64,000 nt of DNA. Source: Acanthopleura granulata (Eukaryota > Mollusca > Polyplacophora > Chitonida > Chitonidae). The position numbers and the translations under genes were made by a program. Positions 1 to 11,167 of the stretch are shown piece after piece. The first letter of the stretch is position 1. The number at the start of each line of letters is the position of its first letter. The stretch spans positions 3,499,333 to 3,563,332 of the forward strand of contig JABBOT010000022.1 of assembly GCA_016165875.1 (NCBI GenBank), given 5' to 3'. The notes under the pieces were generated by a model. It did no database searches. It worked only from the letters and a program-made list of their open reading frames with translations, and was not told the DNA's origin.

Positions 1-1559
1 GATTCTTCCTTATCCACGGTATATGTTTACACCCGCTGAACCCAGGTGTACACAGTCACTGACGAACTACATGTATATTCATAGTAGACTTGATCACAGT
101 TCTATTTCAGGTATTTATTGTAGGAAAACATCAGTGTGAACTTGATATAGCCGCCGCAAGTGAAACATAGTCCAGACAAATTTCTATCAAAATGACCCAG
201 AGTTGACCCGATATGGGTGTAAACATATCGGAGTATGCGCCTCTCATATATGCTCCCCAGACTACGTTTCAAACAAAAGGTGGTCCGGAAAATATATGTT
301 GTCACGTTTCCGAATTAGCGATTGCCGAAGTTAGGAACGAAAAGAAAGGTGGATGTAATTAAGTAAACTTAAAATGCAGCAAACGCATATTCTCTTTTTG
401 AATCATGATTCAGTTTGTACGCGTGGCCTTGAATTCTGATTGAAGTTTATTGGCTTGATGCCCAAGGCCTCACACTCGCTACTTCTTTTTTGCTAAGAGC
501 AGAAACACTAGTGAAGACATCCAACCAACCAACCAAACGCTGTCAGGTATGTGAAAGACCTGTTGTTCCACGCATGACTTATTTCAGACAGACACACAAA
601 CAGATTAATGAAAAGACAATAATGGCCAGTGAAAGATTTCTCTTGACATACAAATATGTTTTATTTACAAAAGATAGCCTAAATAAAACATGTCACTATT
701 AGCACTAGCACATTTAATTTTACAAGGTATATACATGCGCATACATCTAGTAAGTATAAATCATATCTCCCAACATGTTTTTTTTCCTTTAAACAGGTTC
801 GGGCAAATACGTACAAATATATCACGTGGTTTATTTACAATTATAATATTATGATGCTCTTCCACAATCAGCTGTTCTCAAACCATCCAGTTGGCTTTAA
901 GTACTGATATGTGAGACTGTTTATGAAATACTACATGCGCAGCATTCAGATATATAATGACGTCATCAACGTCTCCATTCATCTTGACTTTAATACAAAC
1001 CATAACAAAACAACATCAGAAAATGGCACAGAACGTACAGTGTATGAATTTGGTTAACACTGGGGATTATCTGGGATATGCATTTCGCACTGAAGTCTTT
1101 ATTTACTTAACTAGGACATCCCATACCGTCTATCAAATCAGTAAGTGGCTTTTCAGAGTTAAAACGAAAATCTTTAAAAAAAAATCTTCGAAACAAAAAA
1201 GTTGAATGATAAACTTTCTAAACCTGGAATGGTTCAATTAAATCGCATAATTGGGTCTGTGGCTGTGTTAACCATCTTTAACGCAGAAGAGGTATTCTTA
1301 CTAAATGAGGAAATGTTATTTTCAGAAATACGCAAATAAGATACCTTGCGAAAGTCTGCTGTCAGAGGGAATTGGAATTTAAAAAAATAACTAAATTAAG
1401 ATTTTCGTGTTTATCCGTGAATATATTTTGCGAGGTAAGATGCATGCCTTTTTTTTAAACAAAGGAACCTAGCATAAAGGATAATCGTGACTTTTGTGTT
1501 ACGACTAGATGGTTGAGCTCCATTGACCATGGTGGTGTGTCGTGACGTTATATGATTGG
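1..1559. other. 3' flank of gene A, no gene seen
   Basis: AT-rich sequence with no supported coding segment. A minus-strand AATAAA (TTTATT at 1098-1103) lies about 460 bases past the gene A stop and is a possible poly(A) signal, so part of 1100-1559 is probably 3' UTR. Confidence 0.4.
1098..1103 (-). terminator. Possible poly(A) signal of gene A
   Basis: AATAAA hexamer on the minus strand about 460 nt downstream of the stop codon. Such hexamers are common in AT-rich DNA, so this is only a candidate. Confidence 0.25.
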
Positions 1560-2252
1560 TTATAGGGCAGAGGTTGCGTCTTCTTTGTTAATCACCGTAC
1601 TGTGGACTAGGGCCTGTACTTCCGGTAAGATGGGACCACTGATTGGTCCTGCGGACTCCTCCGAATCAGAAAACTGTGATTGTCGGTCAATGACATCCGA
1701 TTCACCGGAAGTGGAATCTCTCCGTCGATTTCTTCTTGGATGGACTTCTATATTTGAACCATTTTCCAAAAATGTATTGTAAGACTGATCTTTTCTGGAC
1801 AATAAACCGCTTTTGGAGGACACTGACTCGGGGGTCTTGCCGTCCTGGCTTATAGTCTGGTCATCATCATCCAGGAACGCCGGGTTCACGGTTCCTTCTA
1901 TGTGAGGCGCCGCTTTGCCTTTCTGACTTCCTCTTCGACTGCCTTTCCCGCTGAGTTTTCTGATACTCTTGCGACTGCCCTTTTGGCTGTCCAGAGCGCC
2001 AGTCCCTTGTGACTGGTCGTCCAGTCCGCTGTCCGCACTGCTGGTGTTACTGCTGCTCATGGAGCCAGACCGACCTTTGGCCTTTCTCTCGCGGAACCGC
2101 TCTTGGACTGAGTCAAAGATGTCCTGTACTTTGGACTTGGGTACGATTCCAACACGGAAAAATCCTAGCTTCCCATCTTCAATATTTCGGCAGTCCACCA
2201 CGGTTGAAGCCGCGTTTTCGTGAGATGGTCCATCACAAAGGATACCGTCACA
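1560..2252 (-). CDS. Gene A exon 6: end of YrdC fold and long disordered tail
   Basis: The exon begins with CDGILCDG and ASTVVDC, then GFFRVG (808-813), the last strands of a YrdC fold (compare ASTVVNC and FFRIG in gene B). After about residue 835 the sequence becomes a low-complexity tail of about 170 residues with Ser clusters, basic runs (GSRKSIRKLSGKGSRRGSQKG region; RRNRRR) and acidic patches (DDDD). The last four residues are TSAL, which fits a class I PDZ ligand (S/T-x-hydrophobic). Gene B has no such tail. Open frames on the opposite strand here are shadows. Confidence 0.8.
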   Translation of the reverse strand, partial: CDGILCDGPSHENAASTVVDCRNIEDGKLGFFRVGIVPKSKVQDIFDSVQERFRERKAKGRSGSMSSSNTSSADSGLDDQSQGTGALDSQKGSRKSIRKLSGKGSRRGSQKGKAAPHIEGTVNPAFLDDDDQTISQDGKTPESVSSKSGLLSRKDQSYNTFLENGSNIEVHPRRNRRRDSTSGESDVIDRQSQFSDSEESAGPISGPILPEVQALVHSTVINKEDATSAL

Positions 2253-5200
2253 CTGAATAATAACATAACACTGATTTGTTAAGAGAATTTCTTACTTCAG
2301 TGCGTTTAGAATAACCGTCCATGACCATTCTTGGAAAGATCTCTGGAAACATTTTCGACGATACAAATGAATTTTCGATCTTTGAGAAATATTTCTGGTT
2401 TGTCCTTAGTGTTCAATTTTGTCTTAACAAAAACTTATTAGTTTCCCACGCTGACAGAAAGAATAAAATTTTTATTCCAATTTTTACAGATCAGCCGAGA
2501 TTGATTAATCTGTGCCCTAAAATGAATCCTCAACCAAGCTGAAGGGGTAGGCATACAGAATAATCAATCCAAATTTCAACTCTGAATCAAATAGCAGACT
2601 CTCTTTTATTGCATCGAAACAAAGCGTAAAAAAATGGATTCTTTGACCACAAATGTCTTACATTTTTGGGGCCGAGTTTTGCGAGCACTTGCAGGTGGTG
2701 AGTAGTATCAGCCTCTCCTGTGGGGTTAGCAGAACTGACAGCCACGGGTCCCGTCCTGTCAATCAGATGCGTCGTGATCGTGTTGTCAGGCATGCGCACG
2801 GCAATGCTGTCAGGACGGCCGATGCATTTCTCTGCATCCCGCAGTCCTAACGTTTGCAACCACGGTCCTGTAACAGCACCAACATGACAGTATGCCACCT
2901 ATTTAGCAACATCATTGAACCATAAATACCACCCATAACAAATTAACGTCAAATTATTTTACTTATTCTTTGAGTACTATTCCTCCGTAAACAAGCTCAG
3001 AATCTAACAGAAACCCCTCTGACATAATTTCTTCAGTGTACTAACGCACCAAGTGCTAAAGTGAAAGTAATCAAAAACAATCGACAGCATCCACCGTGGA
3101 TTAGGAAGACAGAAGAAAATCAATCCCAATCGTCAATTCGCGGACCTCAAGCCACTGTTTAAATAAGAACTTTACTGGTAAAAAATTCTTCACTTAAAAT
3201 ATCTTGGGCACAAATACAGGAGTAACGGATGGATGGACGGACGGACGGACGGAAGAAAGGCCGGACACATGCATCTACATCGTATAGTATTCATTCCGAA
3301 ATCAAACTACAGACATATATACAGAGATTTGTTCCTTGACACCTTAGATGCCAATTCGTCTTTTACCTTTTTTGACGACTAGACTGATAGTGGAAGGCCA
3401 GACTTCCTTCATGAATGCCCAGGTCAGCTCTCCAAACAATTCCCGACCCGCCTCGATCTGCCTCAGGTTTGATATCCACATGGACATAGGCCGTTCTTCG
3501 GCCTGTTTCTTTGTGTTATACGCTCTCTGCAGAGAAACAGTGCACATAAATAGGATAATTTCTCTTATTTCAAATTAAGTTCTTTCTTTGACAGATTCTT
3601 CTTTCTTTCCGAGTTATGTTTGAATGACAGCCGAGGGACTCTCAAAGCTGAAAGTGTTCTAGTTAAGAAATGAAATGCAAAATATCGAGGATGTAGGCGT
3701 TGAAACATGCATTCATCAGATCAGCCGCCATCCATAATGGCCGTCTCGGTCGATATTGACCTAATTTCTAACACAACATCCAAACAACTTTCAACATATG
3801 CCACCAGAAAAAAAGAATTGAAAGCTTCTAAAGTATGAAATCAGGACGGATTCGTAAGAACTATTTCTTTAAAACATGTTTTCGTCGGGTTCTACAACAG
3901 ACCTAAATTTATCTACGTGTTTGAATACCAGGTGAAATCTGGCGTCACATCCGTTTTCACCTACAGATGAAAGTTTTGCCAAGTGCATTTCTGCTACAGG
4001 AAGAACATTTTAGTAGCTTAATATTGGCATTGAGCTAATTCCAATTTAAAATTTCTAATAAAAATACAAAGATCTTTTTGGTATTAAATAAACTTTGATT
4101 GATTTAATTCCTCTCTTGAAATGTATCAGAAGTTTAGAGATTCTATTCGTGCTTAAAGAGACGTGCAACTGCTATATGCTTTTCGGATTACTAAGAAATC
4201 GGCCAAACTAATCGCGTTTTACATCTTTCTCTAAGACTTCAAATTTATACAGATTTCCCCTCACAAGACTGGACATTAACCGCAAGCAGCTTGGAGTTAC
4301 CGAAACCATAACAGGATTACCCGACTCCCAACACACTTTACACCTGAGGTTACCCTACTCCAACCCAACCTCACATTACAGTCAGGGTTTAGTTACCTCA
4401 ACAGCATCTGGGTGTTTACAGGCAGCCACGAGGATGTAGACAACGTCTGAGGGTATTCCACATATTCCCCCGCGGTTTAGGATCTCTGTGCGAAACAAGG
4501 AGAAGCAGGGTTAACAATGGGGTCCGACAGGGCCACATGTGAAACAGTTCGTTCACGTTATGCTGAATATTAAATTGACATGACAAGCACGGTGTATATT
4601 AATGTACGACATCGTGGTAAGTTATTACTTCAGTTTTGGCTTTATTTGTCTAAAATCATGTCTGTGGTTCCAGCCTACATGTTCACACTTAAAACCAGAA
4701 ATATGTGCACTTCAGTTTCCTTATCGATTTCATCCCAACACAATGCTGACCGCTGCCGTATATAAGTGAAATATTCTTGAATACGGCGGAAAACACCAAT
4801 CAAATGAACAAATAAATAAATAAATCATTTTCCTTTTCAGTTGATCATTTCAGGGTTAGCTTTCTCTGTCTTAAATCGCAAAACTGGCCATACACGAAGT
4901 ATCGTTCGTCTTTGACATCTTACCTGCAATTTTGGAAACGCCGGTGTCCCTCTTGGCGTTGGCCCAGATTGCGTTGCCACCATGAGCGTGGAGATAACTC
5001 ACGTTGAAAATTGGCGAGCCAAGCGGAAGTAATGGCCGACCAGTGATAGACCTTACTGCGCATGCGGTGAAACAGTAGAACGAGACCACAGCAAACATGA
5101 TCATGACAACCACTTCATAAGAGTGAGTAGCTTTAACTTGAAGGCTATCCACGAGGAAGGCGATGCAGACCATGTTGAAGAGGAGAGTGGTGATGACCCA

Positions 5201-8200
5201 TGCCTTACTGATCACCGCTGATAGCAAGAGGAGCAGAATGCCGACTATCAGGAAGGCGATACAGCCAACGGACACGGCCACACACTGCTCTCCTTCGTAG
5301 AAATCTATCCCTCTGGCTGTGCCCCAGATTAGCCACAGACAACTGAACACGATGAAAGCACAACTTTCGAAAGTCTTCCCTCTTGAGAATGACACGCAGC
5401 CTACGAGAAGTTGCAGGAATCCGCCAACACCGAACACCCATGGAAGAGTGAACATGCTACCCCCCGATGGTGGCCAGAGAATAGCCAAACCAGCCACCGC
5501 ATTGCAGAAGAAACCGATCATGTCCAAATCGGCGTATTTCGAATAACCTAACATAACGTCTTCAGACATCTTGTTCTCCGGCTGCTTGGAATTATCCTGC
5601 AGCTTCCCGTAGATGCAAGACGCACAACACCTTACTTTGTCGACTAGGTTCTGCTGAACTCTGTTTGATTCGAGCAAACGTCTGCCAAGGGGCACTTTGA
5701 CTGAACATTTCAACACCCTGGTTAAATGAGCGGCCAGTCCGTAGAGAGACAACAGGAAGTTGATCCATCCCATGGCTCCCAGAAACCTCCCAGACAGACC
5801 ATCAGTACAGAGCGATAAGCAAAATAAACAAAACGCGAAGTTCTGAAGACAAGCAAAGAGCTCCTTGGTGGCAGAGAGTATTCCGGCGCACAGATACACG
5901 ACAATGAAGAAAACATAGACGGCAATGAGAGGAGCTGTTCGTAGGTTGCGAAAAAACTCCATGGCCAAGGTGACCCCTAAGGCGGCCCAGAACACCCCGT
6001 ACAGACAAAAATGACACCCGTGATAGACATCCGCGCGTCGAACAGATACGACCCCACAAATGGTTTGGAGGAGGCCTGGCACCAACACCCACGCAAAACT
6101 GTCGCTGGGTAACGAAGTGATTCCTGTCACGTGACTAGCAAAGACCGCCGAGCAGACGACGTTCATGGCATTACCAACAACAACATAATCAATAGACATC
6201 GCCTGTTTGTCACGTAGTCTCTCCGGAATTTCGCTGTCAGGCGCCGATCGGCGCTTGATCATGTAACGAAGCAAACTATGAATCATAATGGCGCCCAGCA
6301 GGACGTAATAAGCGCCTGTGGCGTTTGATAAGGGACGCCAAAAGGAAACGATCTCAAAAAGGCATGCTAAAGCCAAACAAAAGGACAAAATAGCTATGTG
6401 TTTAGAGCGCTGAACTAGAGCCAGACAGGTGAAAACCAAAAAAATGCACAGAAACGCGCCGTAACCTGGAAACAGGCCCTCGCTCGTCGTCACAACCGGA
6501 ACTGTGGAGTTGGCGTCGACCACGTGGTAGAGGCCACGTGACGCCCACACGGCCGTGAGGCAGAGAAATACAGCTCGGAACAGAGGCTCGTCAGCATCCC
6601 CGGATGTCAGACCTACAACGACAAAGGTTACACAGGGGGGGTGGCAAATAATATTTTGTGTCTTCAGGTCAATTTTAATAGACCACAAAGAGTCTGCTCA
6701 ATTTACTATGGTACTGTGTCTCAAATGAAGACTTTTTGCTTATGCTTCCGTCAACGCCCTCGGGCAGTACAATGCGCGGAACAAACTGTTAGTCATGTAT
6801 ACACTCAAACAATTATAAGCATTGAGAACTTTTCCAACACTCTAATTTGTCGCATGATTTAGTTTGTCATGAAAGAGTGTATGGAAGAGGGATAAGAACA
6901 GGGAAGTTGACAGTTAAAACCCAGTGCATGTCAACTCGCGTTTTTCTGAACTCGCTTGATTTTTTGTTATTTTATCTTGCTGTTACATTACTTTTGGATC
7001 GTGTGACAACATGAATATTAGTTGCACTTTTATTATTGTATTTTTGTTTTTAATATTCCTAACTATTTGATCATGCATGGAGGTTTGATTAAAACCAATA
7101 AACACAGGATGGGATATAGCAGTATATCCATGGTGTTATTGATGCTTGTGCTATCAAGATCTACATTGTCGGATTTAACCTTATATGAAACAGTAAAAAT
7201 GATTTTGAAAAAATCTGACCCATGAAATTTATTTCAAGCTGTTAAGAATGACAAGAGTCCGTTTTGAACCCGGGACCTCCCACATATAACATCAGATGCT
7301 TTTATCAGATTTATTCTTGCTTTGCAAGCAATTTCACGCAAATTGTAAAGGGGAAAGTATTCGACTAGATATTGGGTCGTGGTTAGCTGGCGTGAATAAA
7401 ATGCCACGGACTTCATAACAATAACATGGTGGAGACATGAAAGGCAGTTTTACTGTTCGTCCCAGATTTCGACATAGCTTGTGGATTACAGATGAGCCGG
7501 TGCACGCGAGGGTGAACGCTTAAGACATTCTCGGCTTTATGTTATACAGTTGGGCGAAAAGGTCGTAAGATAAATGGCGCCTCAATACAGGGATCTGGCA
7601 ATATGGTTGTGTCAAGCTGGAAGATCTTCGTGCTGCACACGATTCCACAGGGGAAGGAGTGGAGCCGGCACAGATAAGCAGAATGTCAGAGTTGGGGGTG
7701 ACACTCATAGACAGGGGCGGCTAGGGGTCGGAATGTTAGCACACACGGCCTGTGTATGCGGGACATCGGTCGACAATCCATTGTGGTAATAGCCTACACT
7801 TCTTTGACATTATCATTCTCACGGAGTTACGTTTGAAATGACGGCTCGTGCCGATATTAATTTTACTAGTGTCTCTGGAGGACTGGTTTAATGGGATCAA
7901 CGTGGATTATCTGGATTATCGTGGGTGGTGACCGCAGTTAGCCCGGTCAAGGATGAGATGGTTGGGTACGTGACTGCAGCCTCTACACATCACTACTATA
8001 AACAAACAGTAGGCCAAAGTTACAGCGTATGCGAAAAAAAAACCCGTTATATAATTCCATTAACAGCCTATATTCACTGCTGAGTCATGAAGAAGCCAGG
8101 ATATCAAGTAAAACACATGATGATCAGGTCCAAATTTTGTCGTCATCACAGTTTAATAAATGTATAGTATGATTTAGTAAATGCCTACGCAGGTTGTCAA

Positions 8201-9366
8201 GCAATCGTTCAAAACTTTCTCTTAAAGTTGAATAATTAGGATAAGACCGGGTTGGAATCTTGTTCCGGCACAACGGTCGGAAAGGAAAAATTGTACCTCC
8301 TAGCCCTGTAGATAAGGCATCATGATAATCTCACATCAATGTCGAAAGTTAATGGGGAAATGAGTCTGGCAGACTTGAGATTTTCAAATTATTAATGTTT
8401 AATTATTCATTTATTTATTTACTTATTTAAGTGTTTAACGCATTATATATTCTTACGAACATTCTCCATAGTTAGTGGCACTCAGGTATATGAGTGGAGG
8501 AAATGGGAGTGTGGAGAAACCTTCTCCTGAGTGGCGGCTAACTAAGCCCTAGCTGGATTCGAACACTCGACCTTACTGACCAAAGGCCTTTTGTTCGCAG
8601 AGAGGCCGAGGCTGATATCACCACACCTAATCAGCAACGTTAGAAGAGCTCATATACTTAAACGAATACCATAATTCAGTGCTTTAACAGTTGGAAGTCA
8701 ACCCAACAAAATACTAATCCATGTCTGAAAAATATTGCTAAGGTGAAGAACACTGCCTAGAGTATTCAACAAGAAACCGATCTGTTACTGTTATAATGTG
8801 TGAAAAAAAACGCAAAAGAGTATAAAATGAAATATCTGACATATATATGTGACTGAAGATATTTATGTGAATGTGATAGGATTACTTGAAGCATGTTTAT
8901 ACCTAATCCCAGGATAAATGCGTACAATGGGATTGATTGGTAGGAGGATGTTTATTTTTCAACACCATAATTTGTTGTATACATATATAAACTTCCGCGG
9001 ATTTCTATACCGGTATACAGTATGTCAGAGTACAAATCAGTAAACATATGACATAGAGGCATTTTAAGGAAATGCTACAGATTTTAACTGGAGAGATCTA
9101 ACAGTGATTCTCTGTATACATAACGGTATCTCACATCTGATTTAAACACATTTGAGTGGACAGAACATGACCTTACCTGTGATTAGGGAGGCCAGGGCTA
9201 AGGTAAGCAGGGCTAGTCCGTAGTTCAGACTGTCTTTGGGATGGTCAGGTTTCTCCCAGGAGCTTCTCCATCCCTCGGAGAAGGTGTAGACGCTCATCAC
9301 AACAAACGCCCAGAAGTTTGTGTAGATCGTGGCAATGGTTGCCGATAGAGCGTGGATTTCCCCCAT
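1560..9366 (-). CDS. Gene A: triple AceTr-like membrane protein fused to a YrdC domain (1008 aa)
   Basis: Six exons join with consistent phases: 9366-9177, 6612-4924, 4485-4397, 3526-3367, 2867-2662 and 2252-1560. Every intron is GT-AG. The start at 9366 has a strong Kozak context (ACCATGG). Residues 1 to about 615 form three hydrophobic modules of roughly six helices each. They carry the GGxxQ...R...F..W pattern seen in AceTr (GPR1/FUN34/YaaH) proteins, for example GGFLQLLVG and SFSRGKTFESCAF. Residues about 622-830 are a YrdC/Sua5 fold with PSDVVY (638-643) and SSANPTG (754-760). Residues about 835-1008 are a disordered basic, Ser-rich tail. YrdC enzymes make threonylcarbamoyl-AMP for tRNA t6A37, but key residues are changed here: KxR is KKQ (662-664) and PTDT is PSDV. 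Gene B is the divergent relative. The gene model is firm; the AceTr assignment and any function are inference. Confidence 0.82.
2662..4485 (-). CDS. Gene A exons 3-5: YrdC domain with altered active site
   Basis: Exons 4485-4397, 3526-3367 and 2867-2662 encode residues 627-778. They align with gene B throughout: GGICGIPSDVVYILVAACKH against GGVCGVPTDTVYALAASCKH; WAFMKEVWPSTISLVVKKG against WAFMRRCYPGGISCVVPKG; and VRMPDNTITTHL then TGPVAVSSANPTG. The YrdC signature PTDTxYGL is changed to PSDVVYIL, and the Lys-x-Arg element after the first helix reads KKQ. The SAN loop that contacts nucleotide in TsaC/Sua5 is kept. Reduced or lost synthase activity is inferred. Confidence 0.82.
3226..3255. repeat. 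GGAC/GGAT tetranucleotide repeat
   Basis: A short run of GGAT then GGAC units inside gene A intron 4. Confidence 0.75.
4736..4830 (+). mobile_element. SINE family 1, 3' fragment
   Basis: Shares ATAAGTGAAATATTCTTGA and an AATCAAAT...AAATAAATAAAT tail with the longer copies at 34640, 40600 and 62200. Lies in gene A intron 2. Confidence 0.6.
4924..6612 (-). CDS. Gene A exon 2: single 1.69-kb exon with most of the three membrane modules
   Basis: This one exon encodes residues 64-627 (both end codons split), about 15-16 hydrophobic segments. Module A ends near residue 170. Module B begins after a charged linker (RRSAPDSEIPERLRDKQ) and has LVPGLLQTICGVVSVRRAD. Module C begins after a cytosolic-looking Cys/Lys/Gln-rich linker, has GGFLQLLVG and the loop SFSRGKTFESC, and closes with the motif LLPLGSP...N. 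The related gene B splits the corresponding region over four or five exons, so this block has either lost introns or never had them. Confidence 0.8.
6613..9176 (-). other. Gene A intron 1
   Basis: GT-AG intron of 2.56 kb with no coding signal. It holds a tRNA-like relic near 7260-7290 (B-box-like GGGTTCAAAAC on the minus strand) and a SINE-like fragment at about 8420-8630. The other gene A introns (4486-4923, 3527-4396, 2868-3366, 2253-2661) are short and show no genes. Confidence 0.6.
8420..8630 (-). mobile_element. SINE-like tRNA-derived fragment
   Basis: The minus strand carries a B-box-like TGTTCGAATCCAGC near 8555, and an A-rich/T-rich end (TTATTTATTTACTTATTT) lies at the other end. Single copy here, so the family is not confirmed. 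Confidence 0.4.
9177..9366 (-). CDS. Gene A exon 1: N-terminus and start of the first membrane module
   Basis: Encodes residues 1-63 plus one base of codon 64. The sequence has two hydrophobic stretches (about residues 12-30 and 49-63) separated by a polar loop rich in Trp, Pro and Asp. The donor is CACAG|GTAAGG at 9177/9176, phase 1. The N-terminus lacks the AEPxALG-like opening seen in gene B, so the first module is more diverged. The ATG follows GGCACC, a strong initiation context. Confidence 0.75.
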
Positions 9367-11004
9367 GGTGCCGTCGATGCTAAAGACTTGCCTATGCTAG
9401 CTCGGAGAACAACGGGAGAGAACTCTGGTTAGCTGAATCTATCGGCAAAGCTGGATTTTTCAGTTAGTTTTGGTTTCGCTCTCGGCCTTTCTGGAAATGA
9501 TATACGAGTGATAGAAAGCCTGTGTTCTGTTAATTCGTAACTGTGAAATGTTTCAGTCGCTGCTGGCTAGGCGATAAATTGGGCAGCCAGCCACCTCGCT
9601 AGCCTGGCCCGGGAAAGCAAGTCTCTCGTGGGACTTGAGTTCCACTGATCGCCGTGAACTGACCAAGAGCACGCTAATCTTATCAGGACTCTAATCTCTC
9701 CACTGACCGAGTGTGACAACACTTAAAGAGGCTGATGTAAGACCAGTGCGTACCCACTGTCCAAGAGGAAGGCCTTAGCCAGCTTATTATCTCTAAATGT
9801 CTCTTAGATCTCGCATGAACTCGCCGCTCGCCTGCCAATACAACATGTAGACTGTTGTACTGGTGATGGTTTTTCACTGCGCACGATAGGGATGCACCGG
9901 ATGGCCGAAACTCTCACGAGCCACCAACGCAATGACACGGGCTGGGCTATCAGAGAAGTATCAGTAAAAAGGCGGAGCTTATAGCCAGTCTCTCCCCCAA
10001 ACAAGGAAGTGACGGGGGGTTCACAAAATCAGTCATCAGTGGCTAGCGTACGAAGTTCTTAATTGGTCAGATATATTCTCTGGGATGACGAAAACTAACG
10101 GTGAGAGTTTTCCTCGTGGCATGACATTTCTTACCTTTAATAATCCAGTTTCCTTGTTCGTGTGAATAGAGAGAGCCGTTGAGTTTCTTCGTAACGGACA
10201 TGCGTCTTTTGTGATTTGCTTTTCAATGGTATGGCCAGGTAATAAAAAAAAAGGGAAAGTGTCCCCGCCTGCGGAATGCCGGACCCCTGCAGCTAGAAGA
10301 CTGATTGGCGCATGATATCCCTCGGGGTGGTGTCCAGTCAGCCTCTGCCGTCACGTGCGCGGGAATTCCTGTCTAGTCACAGCTGGTTACATTGCCTCAG
10401 CTGGGGGCCCAATCCGGACTTGAAGACCCCCCTCTGAGACTCAACAGGATTGTGAAATTTCCTGCTGCTGAGTTTGGAAGGGAATCAAACTGACTGTGGA
10501 TCGGATTTGCGGTTGGACAAGACAAGCCGAAAATACCCTTTTTGTAATTTTGTTTTATTTTTGTTTTAAATAATAAACCTAAGATGCAAATAATGACAAT
10601 CAAAATTAGTGGATGCACACCAAACGATTCCGGAAGTGTCCTTGTGATGTTGCCTGTCTGATATTTCTGTGAAGCTATCGAGGGAGGATCCAGTCATGCG
10701 TCGGTGTTAGAACCCAACGATCTGATTGGTTGTTAGTACCTTTGACTCACAATCACCTTCGTGACTTCAACAGAATGTTGACGTACAGCCGTTTTTTTCT
10801 ATTCTTATCACCATGAATTGCTACTTATAAAAAGCAAAACTTCGACTTATTACAAGCAATCGGTACATTGAATCTACCAGATCACGACCATCGCGGGAAC
10901 TCTTCTTGCTCTTCCACTCAGAGCCAAACTTTCTTTGGTGATTTGCCACATCAACGCCACTGCTGCTGTGGTTTAGGAAGCCGTTTCCCTATTGAGGGAC
11001 AACT
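9367..11004. promoter_or_regulatory. Shared divergent control region between genes A and B
   Basis: The 1.64 kb between the two start codons must hold the 5' UTRs and promoters of both genes. Visible elements are a TATAAAAA box at 10826-10833 facing gene B, a CACGTG E-box at 10352-10357, and a kappa-B-like GGGAATTCCT at 10361-10370 that misses the consensus at one base. No open frame here looks coding. Binding factors are inferred from motif shape only. Confidence 0.5.
10826..10833 (+). promoter_or_regulatory. TATA box candidate for gene B
   Basis: TATAAAAA lies about 172 bases before the gene B ATG (11005). A start site about 30 bases downstream would leave a 5' UTR of about 145 bases without an extra exon. 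No matching TATA was found for gene A. Confidence 0.45.
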
Positions 11005-11167
11005 ATGGGTGCCAGCAAAGAGAATGGCAGAGGGGACTCCTTCGCGGCGATACTGTACGCCGAGCCCGGGGCCCTCGGGGTGATCGCTAATATCATGTCA
11101 GCCCTGGTGGTGGCCATTGAGAACATGCTGACAGGGGCGCCAACAACCGTGGCGCTATCCTTAGCAG
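11005..11167 (+). CDS. Gene B exon 1
   Basis: Encodes residues 1-54 plus one base of codon 55: a short polar start, then YAEPGALGVIANI, which resembles the NPAPLGL opening of AceTr proteins, and the first helix. The donor GCAG|GTAAGT at 11167/11168 is phase 1 and rejoins exon 2 11.2 kb away, completing a glycine. The ATG has A at -3 and G at +4. The link to exon 2 rests on phase, on hydrophobic continuity and on module completeness; cDNA would settle it. Confidence 0.68.

Noticed and set aside
1552..2260. Plus-strand open frames of 76-84 codons
   Set aside because: They are antisense shadows of gene A exon 6, whose frame is supported by homology to gene B.
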